A DNA stretch of 64,000 nucleotides from Thermoprotei archaeon (GTDB lineage: Archaea; Thermoproteota; Thermoprotei_A; Sulfolobales; Acidilobaceae), in assembly GCA_029335875.2 (NCBI GenBank), contig JARJMZ020000015.1:1-64000 (forward strand), written 5' to 3'. Positions within the stretch are counted from its first letter, which is position 1. Each line of letters starts with the position of its first letter. The position numbers and the translations under genes are program-made. The notes beneath the pieces were generated by a model. That model was not told the DNA's origin, ran no database searches, and saw only the letters and a list, made by a program, of their open reading frames with translations. Shown piece after piece: positions 1-6,666 of this stretch.

Positions 1-125
1 GTTGGAGTAGGGGGTGCTGGAGGGGCGGGGGCTCTCACCAGGAAATAAGCTGCAGCCAATACTAGCAATATTAAAATTATTGCAGCTACTATAAGTGTTG
101 TCCTCGATATTCCAGCGGAGCCCAT
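1..125 (-). CDS. N-terminus of an exported or membrane-anchored protein, cut by the window edge
   Basis: The reverse strand reads from ATG at 125 as MGSAGISRTTLIVAAIILIL and continues hydrophobic for about ten more residues, followed by a Pro/Ala-rich linker (APAPPAPPTP) that runs off the edge. A short basic start, one long hydrophobic helix and a Pro-rich tether are typical of archaeal extracytoplasmic solute-binding proteins or type IV pilin-like proteins anchored in the membrane. A GAGGTG ribosome-binding site lies about eight bases upstream and a TATA box sits at 163-175. The function cannot be settled from 41 residues; a solute-binding lipoprotein-like component of an ABC transporter is a guess. 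Confidence 0.6.
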   Translation of the reverse strand, partial: MGSAGISRTTLIVAAIILILLVLAAAYFLVRAPAPPAPPTP

Positions 126-162
126 GGGTCGCACCTCTCTAGTTATAAAGGTAGTTAAGGAG

Positions 163-175
163 AATTTATATACTT
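163..175 (-). promoter_or_regulatory. TATA box for the leftward gene at the window edge
   Basis: The reverse strand reads AAGTATATAAATT, a good archaeal TATA element. Its centre is about 44 bases before the ATG at 125, predicting a leader of some 20 bases that carries the GAGGTG site. Confidence 0.5.
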
Positions 176-422
176 AATTAACTATGATACGCCGGCCGCG
201 ATAGTTTTCCTATGAAAAGCCGCTCCTACCTCTAGCGTAAATCCCGACCCCCCCTTCGTGAAGGGCTTTACACGGTGAAATCCCGGTAATCACCTTGCTC
301 ACGCCGATCCAGGCTTAACATACCCCTTACTGGGGAGAAGAGTTTTTAGAATCTTTTTACTTGCGAGCTCGACAATTTTAAAGCTTCGAATTTTACTTTT
401 AGCTTATCGGTGGTTGGGGGGT
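176..422. other. Intergenic region with small hairpins and a rightward promoter
   Basis: No open frame of note is seen here. Small inverted repeats occur (CCCTTC/GAAGGG at 266-279; CCCC/GGGG around 324-336; GGTGA/TCACC around 276-296), but they do not form a recognisable tRNA, SRP RNA or RNase P RNA. A TATA-like AATTTTAAAGC at 374-384 predicts transcription starting near 405, just ahead of the DUF1028 gene. Confidence 0.4.
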
Positions 423-1295
423 TTGACGTTTTCTATAGTGGCTGTTGATGTCGATAGGGGGGATGTTGGTGTTGGGGTTGCTTCTAGGTTTATAGCTTCT
501 GGCAGTATAGTGCCTTGGGTTAAGCTTAATGTTGGGGGTGTGGCTACGCAGTCTTGGGCTAATGTGAGGTTTGGCCCCCTTATTTTAAGTCTTTTAGAAA
601 ACGGGTTTAGCCCTAGGAGGGCTGTTGAGGCGGTCCTCCACGGGGATCCTAGGAGGGAGTTTAGGCAGGTTGGGGTTGTGAGTGTTAGTGGTGAGGCTTA
701 TGCTTTCACTGGGAGGGAGTGTATTAAGTATGCCGGCCACATAGTTGGTGATGGTTTCACCGTTTTAGGTAATATACTGGCTGGCCCCCAGGTTATTGAG
801 GATATGGCTAGGGCTTTCGAGTCTACCAGGGGCGAGCTCGTAGACAGGATACTTGAAGCCCTTCAAGCGGGCGATAGAGCTGGGGGCGATAGGAGGGGGA
901 GGCAGAGCGCAGCCATAATAGTAGTTAGACCCTGCGGCGGCTATGGAGGCTGCGATGAGGGGGTTGGCAAATACGTTGACTTGAGAGTTGACGACCACCC
1001 TGACCCGGTGTCGGAGCTTAGGAGAGTGTTCAAAATATGGGAGATAACGGTTTTAACGAGGGAGGACCCTAATGATGTCGTTAACATGGAGGATGTTGCC
1101 GAGAAACTTCAGAAAGCCTTGGCAGCCCTAGGCTACTATAAGGGTGCCATAACTGGGAGCCTAAACCCTGAAACTGTAGAGGCCCTAGAGACCTGGATGG
1201 CTGTAAACAACTTCGAGAACAAGATAAGAGGAGACGGTAAAATATGGGGCACAGTGTACAGGTTCCTAATGGAGCAGGCGGGGATAAGAGAGTAA
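423..1295 (+). CDS. DUF1028 family protein with C-terminal peptidoglycan-binding-like domain
   Basis: The first 200 or so residues match the DUF1028 family (Ntn-hydrolase-like fold): the start TFSIVAVD, the GVGVASRF strand, and the GGVATQSWAN segment. The last 65 residues (EKLQKALAALGYYKGAITG and on) resemble the putative peptidoglycan-binding domain often fused to DUF1028. The reaction of the family is not established; a hydrolase is suspected from the fold. The TTG at 423 is preferred to the TTG at 414 because family members begin MTFSIVA. Codons are strongly G/T-rich at the 5' end. The next gene overlaps its 3' end. Confidence 0.8.
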   Translation: MTFSIVAVDVDRGDVGVGVASRFIASGSIVPWVKLNVGGVATQSWANVRFGPLILSLLENGFSPRRAVEAVLHGDPRREFRQVGVVSVSGEAYAFTGRECIKYAGHIVGDGFTVLGNILAGPQVIEDMARAFESTRGELVDRILEALQAGDRAGGDRRGRQSAAIIVVRPCGGYGGCDEGVGKYVDLRVDDHPDPVSELRRVFKIWEITVLTREDPNDVVNMEDVAEKLQKALAALGYYKGAITGSLNPETVEALETWMAVNNFENKIRGDGKIWGTVYRFLMEQAGIRE

Positions 1296-1843
1296 CAGTA
1301 GAGAGCCAGGTAATATCGATACCGCACAATATAGTAGTTGCGGGGCATAAACAGCTGGGATTAGACGCTTATTTCTGGGATGAGCTGAGGGTAACATATA
1401 GAAGAATATTACTGGTAAGGAACGCTGAAACGCTAAGCGTTGACCCGCTAGGGTGCAAGCTCCCCGCTGAAATAAGCCCCATGAAGCAGATCGAAGACCT
1501 CAAAAAACTGGCTGCCGGCGGCGTAGGTGAAGAAAGGAGTGTAGGCCCCCCGCTGTCCCTCATAAGAATATCGAGCCTCCTAATACCCTACACTATAGCT
1601 GAGAAAGCCCAAGACCCTATGGTTAGAAGGCTATTGGGGACGGACGAGCAGACAATGGCGGTTAAAATAGCTGCAACACTATTATCATGGGGGGAGTTGA
1701 GGTCTGAGAGTAGGATAATGTGGCTTAACGTCAAACTGTCAAACCATAATGTTGAAGATAGGCTGCTAGAAGTGTTAAGGCATATTGATGAGGGTTTCGG
1801 TAAAGCTCTAGCTAAAGCTTTAGTAGTGTGCCGCAAACCTTGA
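1244..1843 (+). CDS. Uncharacterised protein overlapping the DUF1028 gene
   Basis: An open frame of 199 codons starts at ATG 1244 inside the end of the DUF1028 gene (52-base overlap). No in-frame ATG, GTG or TTG follows until Met codon 80, so a long overlap is needed unless an unusual start is used. The middle (VESQVISIPHNIVVAGHKQL) looks like folded protein, and the C-terminal half is helical (VEDRLLEVLRHIDEGFGKAL). I do not recognise the family. There is no signal peptide or membrane segment. The overlap suggests co-translation with the DUF1028 protein. It is probably real because codon use matches neighbours and the frame extends 548 bases past the overlap. Confidence 0.6.
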   Translation: MGHSVQVPNGAGGDKRVTVESQVISIPHNIVVAGHKQLGLDAYFWDELRVTYRRILLVRNAETLSVDPLGCKLPAEISPMKQIEDLKKLAAGGVGEERSVGPPLSLIRISSLLIPYTIAEKAQDPMVRRLLGTDEQTMAVKIAATLLSWGELRSESRIMWLNVKLSNHNVEDRLLEVLRHIDEGFGKALAKALVVCRKP

Positions 1844-1847
1844 AAAA

Positions 1848-1962
1848 GAGGCGCCGTTAAACTCTAAAGCCTCTAGGCGCCCCTCAAATAGTGGGGGCTA
1901 TGAGCTAGCTTAGCTTCACAGAAGGGTGAAGAAGAATCCGGGATGCGAGCTCCTCCCCGGCA
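1848..1962 (+). ncRNA. Candidate structured RNA or 3' hairpin region
   Basis: Three hairpins can be drawn in this 115-base gap between two rightward genes: GAGGCGCC (1848-1855) with GGCGCCCCTC (1876-1885, one bulge), CTTCAC with GTGAAG near 1914-1931, and CCGGG with CCCGG near 1939-1960. It ends directly at the TATA box of the next gene. No known RNA family is recognised; it could be a terminator-type structure of the upstream transcript. Confidence 0.2.
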
Positions 1963-1970
1963 TATTTAAA
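1962..1970 (+). promoter_or_regulatory. TATA box of the dolichol-kinase-like gene
   Basis: ATATTTAAA predicts transcription starting near 1990-1993. That lies after the TTG at 1975 and at the GTG at 1993, which favours a leaderless start at 1993. Confidence 0.5.
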
Positions 1971-1992
1971 AACTTTGGAGCACGTTGTCAAC

Positions 1993-2688
1993 GTGGTGTT
2001 GGGGGTGGTGGTGGCTGGCATCATTTGGCCTTATGATTTCTGGCTTGAAGCTTTAGTTGCTGTTGTTTTAGCTGTTTACGTTCTATTCGTGGTTTTCATA
2101 ACGCTGCCCCTCTACAAGATCATGGTTTCTAGGGGGGTGGGCGATTACTCTGCGAGATACTATAATAGGAAGATTATCCACATGTTTGCCGGCGGTTTTG
2201 TGGCTGTTTTAACCCCCTACCTTTACACTTCCCCCCTCTTCCCGCTCCTAGCATCTCTAGCCTTGGCTGTCCTGCTCGCTATTGTTAGGAGGTATAAGCT
2301 TCTGTACTGGTTCCAGGTTTCCGAGAACGCTTACGAGGTAAACTTCCTCATAGCCTGGGGTGTTAGCATATTCATCATGTGGCATATAACGGTGAACCCC
2401 TTCATCTCAGTGCTCCCAGCTATATTCATATCCTATGGTGATGCTGTAACGGGGCTTATCAGGAACGCCTTGTTCGGGGGGAGGACTAAGCACTGGTGGG
2501 GTAACATAGCTATGGCTATAGTGTGCCTCCCCATAGGCTACTTCTACGCCGGCATCCTGGGGCTCGCTGCGGCCGCTGCTTCAACTATAGCTGAGAGGTT
2601 CGAGTTCGGCCCCGTAGATGATAACGTTCTTATAGTTGCCGTTTCAGCGCTCATACTACTCTCTCCATACTTCATAGTGTTAATATGA
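1993..2688 (+). CDS. Polyprenol/dolichol kinase or CDP-lipid synthase-like membrane protein
   Basis: This is an integral membrane protein of about 231 residues with seven or so hydrophobic helices. The segment YYNRKIIHMFAGGF near the first cytoplasmic loop (K-HM signature) and SYGDAVTGLIRNALFGGRTKHWWG near residue 155 match the dolichol kinase/phytol kinase/CdsA-like superfamily, which phosphorylates or activates isoprenoid alcohols using CTP. In archaea such proteins are thought to act on dolichol or archaeal lipid precursors at the membrane. The frame stays open back to TTG 1975, but the TATA box favours the GTG at 1993. Its 3' end overlaps the convergent GTPase gene by nine bases. Confidence 0.7.
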   Translation: MVLGVVVAGIIWPYDFWLEALVAVVLAVYVLFVVFITLPLYKIMVSRGVGDYSARYYNRKIIHMFAGGFVAVLTPYLYTSPLFPLLASLALAVLLAIVRRYKLLYWFQVSENAYEVNFLIAWGVSIFIMWHITVNPFISVLPAIFISYGDAVTGLIRNALFGGRTKHWWGNIAMAIVCLPIGYFYAGILGLAAAAASTIAERFEFGPVDDNVLIVAVSALILLSPYFIVLI

Positions 2689-3891
2689 GTGTATCTCAAC
2701 AATATCGCCATCCTCAACCACGTGATCGGAGCCAACCCTCTGGCCCGGGAATTTCACGCTCCTACCCCAGACTTTAGCGTATTTAAAGCCGCCTGCAAGC
2801 CTCTCGTGAACAATCTCCGCCACCTCGATAACCGTGGTGCCCCTCTTAACAACGAGGGGTCTAGGGTCGGGCTCCTTGTTGGGGCTCTTAGTGTAAACCC
2901 TTATTATATCTAACATTTTAAACACCAGCTCGCCCAGCCCCTCAAGCCCCCTACCTGAGGCTGCCGATACTGGGATCACGGGGACGTCTTTAGGGACTAT
3001 TCTCGAAACTTCTTCCAGGGCTTCCGCCACGTTCTCCGCGATGTCCGCTTTGTTTAACAAGACTATTGTAGGCTTGTAAACCCTGGATGTTAGTATTGAA
3101 GCCTCAACATCATCAAGGGAAACTTCCCCCTCAACCTCTATAATAGCATTGTATATCCTATAGCCTGCTAGGAGCCTCCTCAAATCCTCCTCAGTAGAGT
3201 CCACAAGCCTCCCACGCCCTACAACCCTAACCCCCTCAACCCCCCTACTCTTCTTAATCTTCACTAACCCCCTAGACCTGCTCACAATTATCCCCCTATC
3301 ATCCAGGATCTCGAGGACCCTTAACACTGAACCCGCAAGACCCGGCGTGTCAAAGCTAAACACTAGGATTAGAGCGTCAGCATTCCTGGCCAACCCTATA
3401 ACCCTGTTGTTAAACGGGCTTTCAGGATCCTCAACTATGAGGGATGGCGTGTCAACAAGCTGAAACTGTAGATCCTTGTAGGCAAGCATTCCAGGAATTG
3501 GGAGTTTAGTGGTGAAGGGGAAGGGGGAAATCTCAGGCTTAGCGTTAGTAACTTTAGCTAGTATACTACTCTTCCCCACAGAAGGAGGCCCCAACATTAC
3601 AACCTGGGCCGCCCCAGATTTCTCAATAAAATACTGAGGCCCCCCGCCCCCAACCTTCTTCCTCCTCCTAAGCTCGAGCTCCTCCCTAAGCTCGGCAAGC
3701 CTCCTCCGAGCCCACAACATCAAGTTCTCAGTACCCTTATGCTTGGGGACGCTGCTAATGAACTCCTCTAAAGCCCTTATCTTATCCTCAACAGTCTTAG
3801 CATCACTATACTTAGCAAGCTTAGCCCTAGCTTCAGGGGGCAGGTTGGCGGGCACTCCACACACCAAGTGTTCACTAGAAAACCAGGGCAT
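2680..3891 (-). CDS. TGS-domain GTPase of the OBG/DRG class
   Basis: The 403 residues begin with a helical region (1-80), followed by a G domain: G1 GPPSVGKSS at 101-109, switch region FPFTTKLPIPG at 125-134, G3 DTPS at 147-150, and G4 NKAD at 280-283. A TGS domain follows (about 338-403, ending DGDIVEIHSY). DRG/OBG GTPases bind ribosomes and take part in translation control. The G3 motif has Ser where DxPG is usual, and about 60 residues are inserted before G4, so it is a divergent member. The TATA box at 3907-3920 places transcription at the ATG, so the message is probably leaderless. Confidence 0.85.
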   Translation of the reverse strand: MPWFSSEHLVCGVPANLPPEARAKLAKYSDAKTVEDKIRALEEFISSVPKHKGTENLMLWARRRLAELREELELRRRKKVGGGGPQYFIEKSGAAQVVMLGPPSVGKSSILAKVTNAKPEISPFPFTTKLPIPGMLAYKDLQFQLVDTPSLIVEDPESPFNNRVIGLARNADALILVFSFDTPGLAGSVLRVLEILDDRGIIVSRSRGLVKIKKSRGVEGVRVVGRGRLVDSTEEDLRRLLAGYRIYNAIIEVEGEVSLDDVEASILTSRVYKPTIVLLNKADIAENVAEALEEVSRIVPKDVPVIPVSAASGRGLEGLGELVFKMLDIIRVYTKSPNKEPDPRPLVVKRGTTVIEVAEIVHERLAGGFKYAKVWGRSVKFPGQRVGSDHVVEDGDIVEIHSY

Positions 3892-3906
3892 ATAGAAGTT
3901 AACACT

Positions 3907-3920
3907 AGTTTAAATATACC
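3907..3920 (-). promoter_or_regulatory. TATA box of the TGS GTPase gene
   Basis: The reverse strand reads GGTATATTTAAACT. Its centre is about 23-26 bases before the ATG at 3891, consistent with a leaderless transcript. Confidence 0.5.
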
Positions 3921-4024
3921 CTTAACGGGGCGTAACGGACCCCCCACCTCTCAGGTGCGGGGCGGTCGCAGCCTTCCACATTATGAGTGTATGAGCGTCT
4001 ACCCAGCTCTTATGGGGGGTTCCC

Positions 4025-4030
4025 AAAAAA
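4025..4030 (-). terminator. Poly-U stretch after the AbrB-PhoU gene
   Basis: The reverse strand has a six-T run (GGGTTTTTTGGG) about 17 bases after the stop of the leftward gene. Archaeal termination commonly uses such U-runs. Confidence 0.35.
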
Positions 4031-4046
4031 CCCTCTAGGTTTTAGG

Positions 4047-4985
4047 TTATTCTTTTGATATGCCCTCGCACAGGGTAGATTCTCCTATGGTTCTTATTAC
4101 TAGGGATAGGCCGAGTACTATGCCCCCCATCTTAGCTAGCTTCCGGTTCTCTGATAGTTTCTCTGCTTCGGCTTTTAGTTCTTCCGCTAGTTTTATGGAG
4201 TTGGCTAGCCTTCTCCCGCTCCTTCCAGCGAGGCCTCCGAAGGTTTCTAGGAGTGCTGTTCTTATTTTACTCATTGACTCTTTCGGCAATTCCCCTATAC
4301 TGGTGGCTTCCAGGTATATTTGTTTGAGGATTTGCGGTACCATTATTAGTGGGGCTGATATGGATGGGTCTACTGATTCGGCTTCGCATATTGTTAGGCC
4401 GTGCTTCCTGAGCGCCCTACCTATAGTTCTAGCTATGTCTACAGCCTCGTTAACAATCCTGTCTATGGTCTCCGGCTTCACGTTCGCCGTGCTAGAGTTC
4501 TCTATAACCTCTACGAGCTCCTGTATTTTAGAGTTGTAGTGTCTGATGAACCTAGTGGGGCTTTCAGCTTCAACCCCGTTGAAAGTGGCCATTATCTCGT
4601 TATAGCCTATGAAGACGTCTTTAACCTTAGGGTGGCTCCTAGCCTCCTCGACTAGCTTCGCGATCTCCTGGTAGTTTCCTTGGGAGACTTGGATTATGAA
4701 CCTCTTATAGCCCTTAAGATAGAGGCATTCTATGATAGGCGTTAGGCCGACCTCGGTTATACTCTGAGGTAGCTTAAACCTTATAGTCTCAGCTATCTGT
4801 ATCATCCTAGAGTCTGGAGGGAAAATTTTCAGGTAATCCCCCTCATCGACTACAACCACGGTATCGCCAACGTCAAGGCCCAACTTCTTAGCCCAACTCT
4901 TGGGCAATGTTATTATCAGGCTTGACCCCCCAAGCTTCTGGATCCTCCTCCTTATAATATCTACACCCAAACTTACCAACCTCAC
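4047..4985 (-). CDS. AbrB-PhoU domain protein (phosphate-uptake-regulator-like)
   Basis: Residues 10-55 form a SpoVT/AbrB-type swapped-hairpin DNA-binding domain (RRIQKLGGSSLIITLPKSWA, then LDVGDTVVVV). The remaining 250 residues are largely helical and resemble PhoU, which in bacteria represses phosphate uptake through a metal-bound helical bundle. In archaea this fusion is widespread and is presumed to be a transcription factor tied to phosphate or a related signal. No phosphate transporter gene is adjacent. The start is GTG, with a TATA box at 5008-5018 that predicts almost no leader. Role assignment is by family only. Confidence 0.75.
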   Translation of the reverse strand: MRLVSLGVDIIRRRIQKLGGSSLIITLPKSWAKKLGLDVGDTVVVVDEGDYLKIFPPDSRMIQIAETIRFKLPQSITEVGLTPIIECLYLKGYKRFIIQVSQGNYQEIAKLVEEARSHPKVKDVFIGYNEIMATFNGVEAESPTRFIRHYNSKIQELVEVIENSSTANVKPETIDRIVNEAVDIARTIGRALRKHGLTICEAESVDPSISAPLIMVPQILKQIYLEATSIGELPKESMSKIRTALLETFGGLAGRSGRRLANSIKLAEELKAEAEKLSENRKLAKMGGIVLGLSLVIRTIGESTLCEGISKE

Positions 4986-5007
4986 CTTCTACTATATATT
5001 GTACAGA

Positions 5008-5018
5008 GCTTAAATATC
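5008..5018 (-). promoter_or_regulatory. TATA box of the AbrB-PhoU gene
   Basis: The reverse strand reads GATATTTAAGC, about 28 bases before the GTG start. Confidence 0.5.
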
Positions 5019-5186
5019 TTTAACACCGTTAATGTTAGCTGTAAAATGGGGGCGCAAGCTCCAAAACACTACACTCAAAACCCCCCACTAGTATCCGCCT
5101 ATGAAATCTCAAAGAGCCTTAACTAGCTATAGAGTTAAGGGAGTCCTCGCTCTAAAGGTTGGCGCGGGCAGCCACCATTATAATAG

Positions 5187-5627
5187 TCAAAGGGTTGAAC
5201 TCCACACTTTCAAAGGCCACAGCCATAGAGACCCGTATTCACGCCTCCTCTCTAAAGCCTCCTCCCCCGTAAACTCCACTATTACAACTTCCGCCACGAA
5301 AACTACGCCTTCAACCAGGTGCCCCATGTACGCCCTGCCCCCCTCATCCCCCAAGACTATGTGGATATGGGCGAAAGGCTTCCCCTCTTTCAAACTAACG
5401 TTTCCAAGCCCAAGGAGCTCGTAGAACCCCTCCATCTCGTTAACCACATACTCTCCCGTTTTAACGTTCAGATAGGCGAGCTTTACTTTCTTAAGGGATC
5501 CCAGTATGAACATGGAACCCATCTTTACACTGTTAGACTCTAGGAACTCATTCAGGTAGCTGAGAAGCTCCTCCCCCTCAGGAACTCTTAAAACAAAGAC
5601 TTTTCCACGCCCCCCCATAACGATCAC
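5187..5627 (-). CDS. PPC/DUF296 domain protein
   Basis: The 146 residues match the single-domain PPC (DUF296) family: VFVLRVPEGEELLSYLNEF at the start, then FAHIHIVLGDEGGRAYMGHL, containing the paired histidines and the G-H-L segment that bind metal in trimeric family members. In plants the domain is joined to AT-hooks; free-standing archaeal forms have no proven role but are often predicted to be DNA-associated. GTG at 5627 is the longest start and an ATG three codons later is equally likely. It is a lone leftward gene with about 86 bases separating it from the nitrilase-like gene. Confidence 0.75.
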   Translation of the reverse strand: MIVMGGRGKVFVLRVPEGEELLSYLNEFLESNSVKMGSMFILGSLKKVKLAYLNVKTGEYVVNEMEGFYELLGLGNVSLKEGKPFAHIHIVLGDEGGRAYMGHLVEGVVFVAEVVIVEFTGEEALERRREYGSLWLWPLKVWSSTL

Positions 5628-5713
5628 TCCCCCTTTAACCAGTCGTGTAAGGCGGCTGAAACCTTAAAATTATAGCTCCTAGCAGTGGGTCGATGTTTCC
5701 CCGTCTTCTCTCT

Positions 5714-6664
5714 TTAACCCGGTTCCATGTTTGCTCTCCACGCTTTCTCCTCTATGGCTTTACATGAGAGTTTTGATGTCACCAGGTCAGGGTATCTCAG
5801 CTGCCTGGGCTTGCTTGTGTTTGTATCTACTTCAACTATTAAGTGGGAGCCTAGGTCATCTACATCCCTTATTTCATCGTCTATGATCCCTGCGTCGGGC
5901 TCTACGGGTATTGTGGGCATGGCTATTAGCCTCTCCCCGTTTTCGGACACTTCTACGGCCCCCCCTACTAGTATTATTGGCAGGCCCGTCTCCTTGCTCC
6001 TCGTTATTAGGAAACTGTTTATTAACGTGAGGTCCGCTGTTAATATTGCCGCGTTCTTGTTTTTCACACGGCCTAAATAGTGGGATTCGTGGGGCATGTA
6101 GAACCCTATTATTATGTTTGAGTTTCCAGCCTGGATGGCTCTGAAAAACTCTGGGTAGGCTAGATCCTCATCCACGAAAACGCCGACTGTGAGCTTTAGC
6201 TCTTCAATGTTCAAGATCCCAGGCTTCTTCCCATAGCTTATCCCAAGCCTCTCCTCCAGCCTGCTCAGCCCGACTTTCCTATACTTATCGAACACTAGCC
6301 CCTTAGGAGACACAGCTAGGAGGGAAAGGTAAACCCTGGGGCCCGCCCTCTCTATTATCGGGCCCCCAATAATGTAAACGCCATACTTATAACTCCACTT
6401 TGTGAGAGTAGCTATTACACTACTCTGTTTAACCTTTACAAGCCCGGTCGGCACCCTCTCAGCGTTACTCCATATAACCCTCCTAGCCTTAGACTCCTCG
6501 TATACCGAGAGGGGGCCTGTGAAGGGGTATGGGGGGAGCACTACAACCTTAACCCCACTATACCCCTCCATGAGCTTCATTAAAGCCTCCTCAAGCCTCT
6601 TAGAGTTGCTCCTTTTAGCGTCGAGCTTTATTTTCTCGTGGAGTATCCCTATCTTAACAGGCAC
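5714..6664 (-). CDS. Nitrilase-fold protein lacking catalytic Glu and Cys (probable pseudoenzyme)
   Basis: The overall layout is carbon-nitrogen hydrolase: KVVVLPPYPFTG near 39-50, IIGGPIIE near 98-105, FDKYRKVGL at 125-133, and GVFVDEDLAYPE at 161-172. Aligned to the family signatures, the catalytic Glu (LPE) is Pro45 and the nucleophilic Cys (GVxICYD) is Asp165; only the Lys (Lys130) remains. It is therefore unlikely to hydrolyse amides or nitriles in the usual way. Its start is two bases after the reverse gyrase stop, so the two are co-transcribed. A structural or ligand-binding role is possible but not shown. Confidence 0.75.
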   Translation of the reverse strand: MPVKIGILHEKIKLDAKRSNSKRLEEALMKLMEGYSGVKVVVLPPYPFTGPLSVYEESKARRVIWSNAERVPTGLVKVKQSSVIATLTKWSYKYGVYIIGGPIIERAGPRVYLSLLAVSPKGLVFDKYRKVGLSRLEERLGISYGKKPGILNIEELKLTVGVFVDEDLAYPEFFRAIQAGNSNIIIGFYMPHESHYLGRVKNKNAAILTADLTLINSFLITRSKETGLPIILVGGAVEVSENGERLIAMPTIPVEPDAGIIDDEIRDVDDLGSHLIVEVDTNTSKPRQLRYPDLVTSKLSCKAIEEKAWRANMEPG

Positions 6665-6666
6665 CT

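Noticed and set aside
181-413. tRNA, SRP RNA or RNase P RNA in the left intergenic region
   Set aside because: Hairpins are short, and neither a T-loop GGTTCGAATCC-like sequence nor the conserved SRP or RNase P motifs are present.
4060-4539. Open frame of 159 codons opposite the AbrB-PhoU gene
   Set aside because: It mirrors the PhoU helices and shows no start site or family match.
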